DNA of 64,000 bases from Phaeobacter sp. 22II1-1F12B (GTDB taxonomy: Bacteria; Pseudomonadota; Alphaproteobacteria; Rhodobacterales; Rhodobacteraceae). Below are positions 1-6,919 of this stretch, one piece after another. Both the position numbers and the translations under genes were made by a program. How positions within the stretch are numbered: the first letter of the stretch is position 1; every line of letters begins with the position of its first letter. Location: the NCBI RefSeq assembly GCF_002210165.1, contig NZ_AQQP01000012.1, positions 1-64,000 on the forward strand, written 5' to 3'. The notes under the pieces are model-generated. The model was given only the letters and a program-made list of their open reading frames with translations, searched no databases and was not told the DNA's origin.

Positions 1-30
1 ATGACCATGACCTGATGCCAAATCAGCCAA

Positions 31-582
31 TCATTCCGCGCATAGGACGTTATCGACACGAATAGTGTTCGGATAGCCGATCTTGCCGCAGACCTCTGCC
101 AGCGTTTGAACCACGTTCTCGCCACGGTAGCTGAACCGTGGATCCACGACCGGACAGAACCGCGAATGCGTATCGACCACTGTCAGGATCCTCAACTTTT
201 TGCCCATGGCGAGCTGATCATGGACGAAGTCCATCGCCCAGACATCATTCGGGCCAACGGCTTCCTCCCGGTCCTCTCGCAGCTTGGCTTTCACACGCCG
301 CTTCGGGTGCTTGTTTCGCAGTTGCAGACCCAACTCATTGTAAATCCTGCGTGTCTTTTTGATATTGATGGTCCAGCCCTCTCGACGCAGCAGAACATGG
401 ACGCGCCGGTAGCCGTACCGAACGCGTGTTTCGCAGATCTCCCTGATCCGCATCTCGACAGCAGCCTGATCCGTGCGCCGGGATTTGTAGTGGTAGCTGG
501 ACGTGTCACAACAGATGGCCCCACAAGCCCTTCTGATCGACACGCCCCAGTCAACGCACATCCCGGTGACGAGTTCGCGCAA
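31..582 (-). pseudogene. IS3-family transposase OrfB, C-terminally truncated
   Basis: This is the catalytic DDE (rve-type integrase) subunit of the insertion sequence. Visible parts are the N-terminal region (MCVDWGVSIRRAC), the HTH_21-like segment (RVRYGYRRVHVLLRREGW) and the core with the first Asp (NDVWAMDFVHD) and the second Asp (TIRVDN). The reading then runs into five unrelated residues and a stop. The third acidic residue and the whole C-terminal part (normally ESFN...RPHS) are absent, so it should be catalytically dead. The family's usual length is about 270-290 residues, against 183 here. Confidence 0.85.
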
Positions 583-936
583 ACGGCCAGGCTTCAGAGC
601 GTTCGCCGGATGACGTCCTGCAACATTTCACGGTCGAGCGTCAGGTCCGCGACGATCTTCTTCAGCCGCGTGTTCTCATCCTCCAGAGCCTTCAGCCGAC
701 GCATCTCGTCCGGCAGCAGGCCACCGTACTTCTTCTTCCAGTTGAAGTATGTCGCCTGACTGATCCCGGCCTTACGACAGGTCTCCGCGACTGGCGTACC
801 TTGCTCGCCCTGCTTCAGGCTGAACGCCTTCTGCGCTTCCGTGAACTTCGATGCCTTCATGCGTTTCCGCTCCTCTCCCAGCCAGGAAAGAGTAGCCGAA
901 AACTCCAGCTTCAAACGGGCCAGTTTTCAGGGGGCA
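46..936 (-). mobile_element. Truncated IS3-family insertion sequence
   Basis: This is an insertion sequence with the two overlapping reading frames (orfA, orfB) typical of the IS3 family. Its right end is near 936, where the minus strand begins TGCCCCCTGAAAACTGGCCC, a plausible terminal repeat. The left part is gone: the transposase reading breaks off just after the second catalytic Asp (sequence IRVDN, about position 46), so the last third of OrfB and the left terminal repeat are missing. The element is therefore unlikely to move by itself. Confidence 0.8.
594..860 (-). CDS. IS3-family transposase OrfA (helix-turn-helix)
   Basis: An 88-residue transposase subunit that binds the ends of the insertion sequence. 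It has the N-terminal helix-turn-helix of the family (KFTEAQKAFSLKQ, then TPVAETCRKAGISQATYFNWKKKYGG) followed by a leucine-zipper-like helix (RLKALEDENTRLKKIVADL). The ATG at 860 is chosen over an upstream in-frame ATG at 914 because the family starts at MKASKFTE and a GAGAGGAG ribosome site precedes it. The orfB frame can be read back through this gene's stop region in the -1 frame (ALKPGRLRELV), as expected if OrfAB is made by programmed frameshifting. Confidence 0.85.
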   Translation of the reverse strand: MKASKFTEAQKAFSLKQGEQGTPVAETCRKAGISQATYFNWKKKYGGLLPDEMRRLKALEDENTRLKKIVADLTLDREMLQDVIRRTL

Positions 937-1116
937 GAGCACATCGAAAGCTTCAACAGACGCTTCCGGGACGAACTTCTCAAAGAGACGCTATTCCCGT
1001 CGCTGGCCGATGCCCGCCAGCAGATCCGGGCACGGCAGCACGACTACAATTACCACCGCCCGCACTCCGGCCTGGGAAACATACCACCAGTCGAGTTCGT
1101 GGCGAAGAAGGGCTAG
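937..1116 (+). pseudogene. C-terminal fragment of an IS3-type transposase OrfB
   Basis: A 59-residue remnant carrying the third catalytic Glu and the conserved tail of an IS3-type transposase (HIESFNRRFRDELLKETL, then DYNYHRPHSGLGNIPP). It has no start of its own and begins exactly where the inverted terminal sequence of the neighbouring IS ends, so that IS either inserted into this older element or an inversion separated the two. It lies on the opposite strand to the adjoining orfB. A sequence resembling an IS end (GGTCTCAGGTCAG) occurs about 75 bases downstream. Confidence 0.8.
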
Positions 1117-1568
1117 TAAGGCGCGCCGCGGAGGACCAGAAATCAACCTGCGCACTCTCCGAAAATCCGGAAGAGTGTTGGGTCTCAGGTCAGTCGGTGG
1201 CACAACCTTCCAGCCGGATGCAGCACCAACAGTTGTCTAATCGCATGAGATTCCACCCATTGCCTAACTGATCACAGGCTTTCGCAGTCCTGCAGGAACT
1301 TGGTTCCGATGATGCCGAGGTCAGGAATATCGCTGACTTCTGTCGCGCACGACTATGAGATGGGTACACCGGAACTACATCTAAGCCGCATCATGTTGGC
1401 AGCCACCGCGCTGACCACGAACCGAAGCATGTACCCACAGGATCTCAGACGATAGCCGCTGCAGAAAGCAGGATGGGCAGGAAGAAAAGCCAAAGTAACC
1501 GCTCCGGCAGATCAATTCGACTGCGCGAAATACCTTGACCAAGACGACCCCGTTAACAAAGCCTAAGC
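1117..1568. other. Gene-poor stretch between IS debris and accessory operon
   Basis: No intact gene is supported here. The first 80 bases look like the tail of the transposase remnant's element. From 1272 to 1358 an open plus-strand frame reads SQAFAVLQELGSDDAEVRN and ends ADFCRARL-stop, which could be the C-terminal scrap of a lost protein that I cannot name. The remainder shows no recognisable structure. Confidence 0.4.
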
Positions 1569-2135
1569 CTAGCTTTCTTGTAAAGTTTTCCACCCGTATA
1601 GAGCCACCAATACCCAAAGGAAAATTGCCACAAGAAAAGGATTACCTAGCCAAGCACACCAACTGCTCTCTCTAAAGATGAGCCCGCTGACGATCACTGC
1701 GATGCCAGCCAAAGAGATACCTGTTTGGTAGCTCAATAGCTTGAATTCTCTTAACACTCTTCGCCTGAAAATCGGCACGATAGCTGCCACAAGTGCATAG
1801 ATATAAATCAACTGAAAATTTATGTTTTCATCTCTTATTTCACTCATCATGTTTTCGCTGAAATGCAGAGAGTGAAATACTGCGAAAGTAATTGATGCGG
1901 ATAGTGTGTCGAAGATCATAAGTGCTGGACTGTAAACACTTTCACTTTGCGCCTTAATGTATCCAAGAGCAAAGTAACTGGCAAACATAATCCCAAAAAA
2001 TGTTCCAGCTTCTAAAGTGGCGGCTAAACCGTGATTTGCAAACCGAAGAAATATAAGTACTATGAATGAGCCTACGGCAGCTGGATAGAGGAGATCAATC
2101 ACAAATACTCGGAGCTTGTCGTTTCGGCTTTGCAT
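1569..2135 (-). CDS. Six-helix integral membrane protein of unknown function
   Basis: A 188-residue protein that is nearly all membrane. Hydrophobic segments lie at about residues 10-31, 43-59, 68-92, 107-123, 136-152 and 162-181, with a basic loop (FRRRVLREFK) between the fourth and fifth. There is no signal peptide and no extra-membrane domain. The ATG at 2135 is preferred to one at 2180 because a GGAGG site lies 11 bases upstream inside the end of the GNAT gene, whose stop is 4 bases before this start; the two are translationally linked. I do not recognise the family. Base composition is clearly A+T-richer than the chromosome beyond 5 kb, suggesting transfer. Confidence 0.75.
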   Translation of the reverse strand: MQSRNDKLRVFVIDLLYPAAVGSFIVLIFLRFANHGLAATLEAGTFFGIMFASYFALGYIKAQSESVYSPALMIFDTLSASITFAVFHSLHFSENMMSEIRDENINFQLIYIYALVAAIVPIFRRRVLREFKLLSYQTGISLAGIAVIVSGLIFRESSWCAWLGNPFLVAIFLWVLVALYGWKTLQES

Positions 2136-2139
2136 CCTT

Positions 2140-2802
2140 CTAATAACCTCCACCGCGACACAAATCCGCAAGTTCTTCAATTGCTACAACCCATTTTTCG
2201 ATGGTTTCGTCCTCACCCAAATTGACTGTATGGCCTGCGTGAGTTCCCTCCTTCCACTTTGCAAGCGAGAACGCAAGACGATCCAATGCATCCGGGCATA
2301 TCAGGGTATATTCGTGCACAACTATGTTTCCGTCTTCATTGACATCGACTCCTTTGAATTCACCCCCAGGAATCAAAATATCAAAATTGGCCTGACGAAA
2401 TCCGATCTCTGAGAATCGCGAACCGAGCTTCGCATTTTTCTCGTGTACACGAACGACCACCCGTTCTTTACGTTTTGTCGGAGTCTCATAATAGAGCAGG
2501 TATCCTAAAAGAAAGTCGAGGAGGTACCTCGATAAGCCGCAGCCTCGGCAGTTCTCATTAATAAAGACTCCACCAATCTCCCACAAAAAAGAAGGACGCT
2601 CTTCCAGTTCAGTGCAGGCAACATGACCAATACCGACGAATTCACTATCGCCATCCTTTACAATCCATACAGATTTAGTGGCTACAAGCGCTTCGAACTC
2701 TTCGCGCGTTAGCGGCCGCATGACGCCAGTTTTCATGCGCTCTAGACACTGCCATTTAAACGCCGCATCAATGTCTGAACCCTTGAGTATTGAAAAAATC
2801 AT
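2140..2802 (-). CDS. GNAT-family N-acetyltransferase
   Basis: A 220-residue protein with the acyl-CoA-binding GNAT fold in its first 150 residues. Beta-strand 4 (FLWEIGGVFINENC) is followed by the pyrophosphate-binding loop RGCGLSRYLLDFLLG. The segment before it (WIVKDGDSEFVGIGHVACTEL) fits strands 2 and 3. The C-terminal 70 residues (VHEYTLICPDALDRLAFSLAKW onward) are not part of the usual domain. The substrate cannot be told from sequence. It is the middle gene of a three-gene minus-strand operon, 49 bases after the 297-residue gene and 4 bases before the membrane protein, and shares their low G+C. Confidence 0.75.
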   Translation of the reverse strand: MIFSILKGSDIDAAFKWQCLERMKTGVMRPLTREEFEALVATKSVWIVKDGDSEFVGIGHVACTELEERPSFLWEIGGVFINENCRGCGLSRYLLDFLLGYLLYYETPTKRKERVVVRVHEKNAKLGSRFSEIGFRQANFDILIPGGEFKGVDVNEDGNIVVHEYTLICPDALDRLAFSLAKWKEGTHAGHTVNLGEDETIEKWVVAIEELADLCRGGGY

Positions 2803-2851
2803 TTATGGCGATGCCTTTTTTTCAAAAGTTGTGTTGCAACACTTCAGAACC

Positions 2852-3745
2852 TCACGAAATCCCAAAGCCAGCTAGGACCTCTGTAGAATTAGCATTAATT
2901 ACGCAGCTGAGGTTTTTGGAGATGAGTTGCTCCTGTTCAGTCATCAATGAATATTCTCGGAGCTCGGCTGGCTGAGTCTTCTCGCATAGGAAACTTGATA
3001 AATTAATACTTTTTGTGCTCGAAGCTGCGGCTTCTATTCTTTCAACCGTTTCACTGGCTAACGGACTGTTTCGACGTAGAACAACAAAGTCTGAAGCGGC
3101 AGGTCTCCCGGTCGTTTTCGTTATCCTCATCATAATACCAGACATCGCGTCGTGGGAACCGGAAGATGTTCCAAGAAATGACATATTTCGGGAACTGAAG
3201 CCAAATCTGTCATGGGCACGGATCAAGTAGGCGTGTAAAATGTCGAACACCCTATAGGTCAGCCCGCGGTAGACCGAGCCACGCCGATTAATTAAATATA
3301 CCGGCTGCTCGACACCGGTTCGCTCAGAGAAGTGCAGCAGTTCTCGGATCATCAACCCACCTCTGCCGTGACCGCGATACAAAAGATACGTTCCATAGAA
3401 GTCACGTGAGATGCTCTCTTGGTCGGCTTGTCTAACGGTCACGTTTGGAGCAATAAGCGATGGAACATCGGTCGGAGTAACGGGCGAAAGTTCACCAGTG
3501 CCTCCAAGCCAGACCAAATCTGCTTCGAGAAATCCGATGGCATTAAGGTGCGAGATCAGAACTTTTGCCGGGCGCGTGTTACGAATTCGCATACCAGACA
3601 GCATTTTCCGCAGAGTCCGTCTATCGACCTGTGCGGCAGCACCAGCAGTCTTGTTGGCTTCGGTAACCAATTCGTCCAATCGGGTGTCGTCGACATTCAA
3701 GAACCTGCAAACCACCTCTCTATGCTTTTTCGTAAATGTGCTCAT
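2852..3745 (-). CDS. Hypothetical protein, possible DNA-binding N-terminus and sensor-like C-terminus
   Basis: A 297-residue soluble protein I cannot assign. Residues 1-80 are helical and basic (DRRTLRKMLSGMRIRNTRPAK) and could be a helix-turn-helix-like region. Residues about 110-225 look like an alpha/beta domain rich in aromatic and Arg residues (GTYLLYRGHGRGGLMIREL; NRRGSVYRGLTYRVFD; MSFLGTSSGSHDA; RPAASDFVVLRR), resembling small ligand-sensing domains of regulators, though this is only an impression. The tail (YSLMTEQEQLISKNLS) is polar. It is the first gene of the operon with the GNAT and membrane proteins and could regulate it. The low G+C and flanking IS remnants point to horizontal acquisition. 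Confidence 0.6.
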   Translation of the reverse strand: MSTFTKKHREVVCRFLNVDDTRLDELVTEANKTAGAAAQVDRRTLRKMLSGMRIRNTRPAKVLISHLNAIGFLEADLVWLGGTGELSPVTPTDVPSLIAPNVTVRQADQESISRDFYGTYLLYRGHGRGGLMIRELLHFSERTGVEQPVYLINRRGSVYRGLTYRVFDILHAYLIRAHDRFGFSSRNMSFLGTSSGSHDAMSGIMMRITKTTGRPAASDFVVLRRNSPLASETVERIEAAASSTKSINLSSFLCEKTQPAELREYSLMTEQEQLISKNLSCVINANSTEVLAGFGIS

Positions 3746-3895
3746 TGGTCAAAATATTCCGTTACCATCATATCTTAGTAAAATATTGATGAACCGATTA
3801 TCAGAAGAATGACTTCTTTGCAGCATAAAACTGGCACATTCCACAGTGAAAATGTACGGAGATGTTTCTGCCCCCACGAAATGGCCTGCCGTTAT

Positions 3896-4399
3896 TCAGC
3901 CCCCATCTGAATTGGTCCACCGTCATGTTTAGGATGAGGTGCCTTGATTTGTAGAAGCTTTGCCGCCTGACCTTGATGCGAGGAGGCCGACATTAGGGAA
4001 GGCAATATCATCGACGCCTTGAGCGACCTGTTCATCCTGCGCGACGTCACGACGTACATTCGTTCGGACAATGGCCCTAAGTTCGTTGTCCAGGCCGTAC
4101 AGGGCTGGATCAAGGCAGTCGGTGCCAAGACGGCTTACATCGAACCGGGCAGCCCCTGGCAAAACGGATACTGCGAGAGTTTCAATGCCCGCGGTTCAGG
4201 GATGAGTTCTTGAATAGCGAAATCTTGTACACCCTGCGCGAAGCGCAAATCCTGATCGAAGAATGGAGGTAGCATTACAACATGAAACGACCGTACAGCG
4301 CGTTGGGTTACCGCCCTCCAGCCCCTGAAATCATCATCTAAATAGACCACTGGCCGATCATGCACTAACGGCCAAATTGGACCACTCAAGTTAGGCTGA
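3896..4399 (+). mobile_element. Internally deleted IS3-type element with degenerate terminal repeats
   Basis: The left end (3896-3919) begins TCAGCC and ends TTGGTCCA. The reverse complement of the right end (4378-4399) begins TCAGCC and ends GTGGTCCA, so the two form imperfect inverted repeats. Between them lies only the C-terminal third of a transposase, itself broken. At about 500 bp the element is far shorter than an intact IS3 relative (1.2-1.5 kb), so it is a deletion relic. Confidence 0.65.
3990..4341 (+). pseudogene. Broken IS3-type transposase, C-terminal part
   Basis: The reading contains the DDE-core tail: LFILRDVTTYIRSDNGPKF, then AYIEPGSPWQNGYCESFNAR with the third catalytic Glu. 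A frameshift occurs near 4190: after the Arg codon the frame changes, and the continuation (FRDEFLNSEILYTLREAQIL) is found in another frame. A TAG at 4270 interrupts this second frame within EEWR-stop-HYN, before the conserved RPYSALGYRPPAPE and the final stop at 4339-4341. The N-terminal half and orfA are missing. This is a dead gene. Confidence 0.85.
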
Positions 4400-4535
4400 T
4401 CAGGCGCAGTCCCGCGATTGTGAGCAAGGTCGAACGACCAGTATGGGCCGTTCTTCCCCAGTGATGCAACCGACCCCAAGCCCAAAGCATCTATAAACCT
4501 GTAACGCCAAACAGTCAGTTTCGAGCCATCGAACG

Positions 4536-4574
4536 GAGAAATGTGTCACACGGACTCGAGAAATGTGTCACACG
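4536..4574 (+). repeat. Two direct copies of a 17-bp repeat
   Basis: The sequence GAGAAATGTGTCACACG occurs at 4536-4552 and again at 4558-4574, a 22-bp period (two helical turns). The copies are identical. They lie just before the tRNA fragment and outside the IS ends. They could be protein-binding sites for recombination or the terminal repeats of a lost transposon; the sequence alone does not decide. Confidence 0.7.
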
Positions 4575-4609
4575 CCGGATTTTTCTGGATTAAAACAGCA
4601 CGTTAAAGG

Positions 4610-4637
4610 GCAAGTTCAAGTCCTGCCGGGCCTACCA
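4610..4637 (+). other. tRNA 3'-end fragment, putative attachment site
   Basis: The sequence gives a T-arm (GCAAG, loop TTCAAGT, CCTGC; one A-C mismatch), an acceptor 3' strand CGGGCCT, discriminator A and encoded CCA. No D arm, anticodon arm or 5' acceptor strand (AGGCCCG expected) precedes it, so it is not a gene. Integrases of the tyrosine family commonly use tRNA 3' ends and leave such a fragment at the far end of the inserted element. With the fragment on the plus strand, the element would lie to the left, which matches the IS-rich accessory region. Confidence 0.7.
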
Positions 4638-5083
4638 AATCTCCCGAAAAGAAACGAAAATTTAGTCTTTGCATCACGCCGGAACTTCACCGGTTTTGGT
4701 GCACAACCGCAGTAACGGCGCGCCGTGCGGCTCATGTTTTCACCGATATGATCAGTGCAGCAGCCAAACCGCAAAGTACCTATCTGCCTAACGAGCCCCG
4801 AGCCAAGGAACGATCAGGATGGGCTGTCGCACGCCATCGACGAAGCCACAGTCAGCGATTTCCGATGTGAGCCCTCCATGCGGGCAACTATCAATTTATG
4901 GGCGATCACTCCCCTACGACCGCCCACAAGGCCATAGGCTGACGACTCGCAGACTCCACTGCGCAGACCTCCAGTCCTCGAAAAATTGAACCGTTCAGCC
5001 CTGACACATCACACCCCAAAGATGCAAAACTTTGGAATCTGGGTATAATAGGTTGAAATCCTATGGGTGGGGGAGTGGCGCAT
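4638..5083. other. Non-coding region upstream of the cyclase gene
   Basis: I see no credible gene in this stretch. The only open frame of note (4755-4937, plus) lacks a good ribosome site and has no recognisable protein character. The right end contains the promoter element of the cyclase gene. The left part may be residual sequence from past integration events next to the tRNA fragment. Confidence 0.5.
5044..5049 (+). promoter_or_regulatory. Consensus -10 hexamer before the cyclase gene
   Basis: A perfect TATAAT lies 40 bases before the preferred cyclase start. No convincing TTGACA-like hexamer is found at the usual 16-18 bp distance upstream, so the promoter may need an activator. The short leader carries a GGGGGAG ribosome site at 5069-5075. 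Confidence 0.5.
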
Positions 5084-6880
5084 ATGACGGCGGCGCGGGC
5101 GACGTTTGCTGACGAGGTATTTGGAAGACAGCCCTTTCAACGGTCGTCCGAAACCATCGTTTTTGCAGATGTCGTCGATTCCGTCCGCCTGATCGACAGC
5201 GACGAGGAAGGTTCGGTTCAGCGCTGGCTCGATTTCGTCGACAAGATCGCGAATAGCGTCGTTCAAACCGGCATTGGGCGGATCGTCAAACGTCTGGGGG
5301 ATGGCGTCATGCTGGAATTCGACGCCCCTTCTGACGCGGTGAAAGTCGCGTTGAAAATGCGAAAGGACCTCACCGAGTTCAACAGGCACGCGCCCGAGGG
5401 CCAGACCTTTGAAATTCGCATCGGTATGCATGCGGGCGAAGTGCTGCGGGGTCCCGATGCCGATCTTTACGGGCGGGAGGTCAACATCGCGGCACGGCTC
5501 GCGACGGCGGCCAACCCGGGCGACGTCATGGCCTCGGCCAGTGTACGCGACGCGCTTGCCAGCGACGTGGACGCCGAATTTGAAGATTTCGGCCCGGTTT
5601 ACCTCAAGAACGTGCCCCACCCCGTCCACGCCTTCCGGGTCCTCGCACCCAACGAGTTTTCCCGTGTCGCGCCCTTGATGTCGCCAGAAGACCTATTGCC
5701 GACGATTGCCGTGCTGCCTTTGATGGTGCGCAACAGTGACAAGGCTTCGATCTGGGGAAAGATGCTGGCGGATGATCTGATCGCGGCGCTGTCGGGGTCC
5801 CACCAGATGAACGTGATCTCGCACCTGTCGACCATGACCATCTCGATCGAGAATTACACGCTGACCCAGCTATCGGAATCGCTGGGCGCGGATTTCCTGC
5901 TGTCAGGTTCCTGCGCGGTGGGCGAAACCCGGCACGTTCTCGACCTGAGCCTCACGCGCGCGCTTTCAAGTTCGGTTGTCTGGTCCAGTCGCATCGAAGT
6001 CGAAGAGACCGAGATCCTGCAAAAGAACGCGATATTCGCCGATGTCGCCAATGAAATTCACGTCGCGATTCTTGATCTTGAGATGAAGCGCGCGATGAGC
6101 CTGCCGATCCCTACCCTGAGCAGCTATGAAATATTGATGGCTTCGGTCGCACTCATGCACCGGCTGTCACCTGCGGATTTCAATCGCGCGGGCGATCTGC
6201 TCGACGCGCTGATCGAGCGCATTCCGCAGCATCCGGTCCCGCTTTCGTGGAAAGCTCGGTGGCATGTTCTCAAGGTCGTGCAGGGCTGGTCGACCGACCG
6301 CTCCGAAGAAGCACGGCTTGCGCTCAACCATACGCACCGCGCGCTGGATCTGGACCCGACCAATAGTGTGGCGCTGATCGCCGAGGGTTTCGTACAGACC
6401 AACCTCCTGCACGATCTGGACGAGGCCGAGGAACTCTACGACAGCGCCCTTGAATACACGCCGAACGAACCAACCGGCCGTGCCCTGCGTGGAACGCTCT
6501 ATGCGTTCAGGGGGGACGGCGCACGGGCCGTCCGGGACGCGGAACGCTCCCTGCATCTCGCGCCGCGCGATCCCCATCGGTTTTTCTTCCAGTCGCTGGC
6601 GGGCAGCGCCAGCCTTGTGGCCGAGGATTACCCGCGCGCGCTCGAACTCATCAAAAGCTCACTAAGACTCAACCGGTTGCATATGTCCTCGTTGCGCATG
6701 CTGGCGGTCACCGAATGGCGGCTTGGCAATCACGACGCCGCTCGCGCCACGCTGGAAAAAATACTGCGCCTCGATCCGGGCTTCACGATCAGCAGATGGA
6801 AACGCACCACGCCCAGCGCAGACCTGCCCGTTGGCAGGGCCTTTGCCGAAACACTGAAAGAAATTGGAGTGCCTGACTGA
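5084..6880 (+). CDS. Class III adenylate/guanylate cyclase with TPR-like C-terminus
   Basis: A 598-residue cytoplasmic cyclase predicted to make cAMP or cGMP. Residues about 20-190 are the class III catalytic domain, with metal-binding Asp29 (FADVVDS) and Asp73 (KRLGDG), base-selecting Lys69, and Asn134/Arg138 in the transition-state motif VNIAARL. Residues about 205-330 form an alpha/beta domain seen in similar proteins (LPTIAVLPL...LGADFLLSGS). From about 340 to the end are TPR-like helical repeats (ALDLDPTNSVALIAEGF; LHLAPRDPH; ILRLDPGF). The ATG at 5084 has GGGGGAG 8 bases upstream; ATG 5063 is the alternative. It is the first gene of a trio, 39 bases before the haloperoxidase-like gene. 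No membrane segment is seen. Confidence 0.85.
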   Translation: MTAARATFADEVFGRQPFQRSSETIVFADVVDSVRLIDSDEEGSVQRWLDFVDKIANSVVQTGIGRIVKRLGDGVMLEFDAPSDAVKVALKMRKDLTEFNRHAPEGQTFEIRIGMHAGEVLRGPDADLYGREVNIAARLATAANPGDVMASASVRDALASDVDAEFEDFGPVYLKNVPHPVHAFRVLAPNEFSRVAPLMSPEDLLPTIAVLPLMVRNSDKASIWGKMLADDLIAALSGSHQMNVISHLSTMTISIENYTLTQLSESLGADFLLSGSCAVGETRHVLDLSLTRALSSSVVWSSRIEVEETEILQKNAIFADVANEIHVAILDLEMKRAMSLPIPTLSSYEILMASVALMHRLSPADFNRAGDLLDALIERIPQHPVPLSWKARWHVLKVVQGWSTDRSEEARLALNHTHRALDLDPTNSVALIAEGFVQTNLLHDLDEAEELYDSALEYTPNEPTGRALRGTLYAFRGDGARAVRDAERSLHLAPRDPHRFFFQSLAGSASLVAEDYPRALELIKSSLRLNRLHMSSLRMLAVTEWRLGNHDAARATLEKILRLDPGFTISRWKRTTPSADLPVGRAFAETLKEIGVPD

Positions 6881-6919
6881 AGATCATTTGAACCGACTAT
6901 ATTTTTGAGAGGAATAGAC

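Noticed and set aside
4536-4574. Direct repeats as a CRISPR array
   Set aside because: Only two units with a 5-base spacer and no cas genes.
4755-4937. Short plus-strand open frame near the tRNA fragment
   Set aside because: No ribosome site, low-complexity content and no similarity to any family I know.
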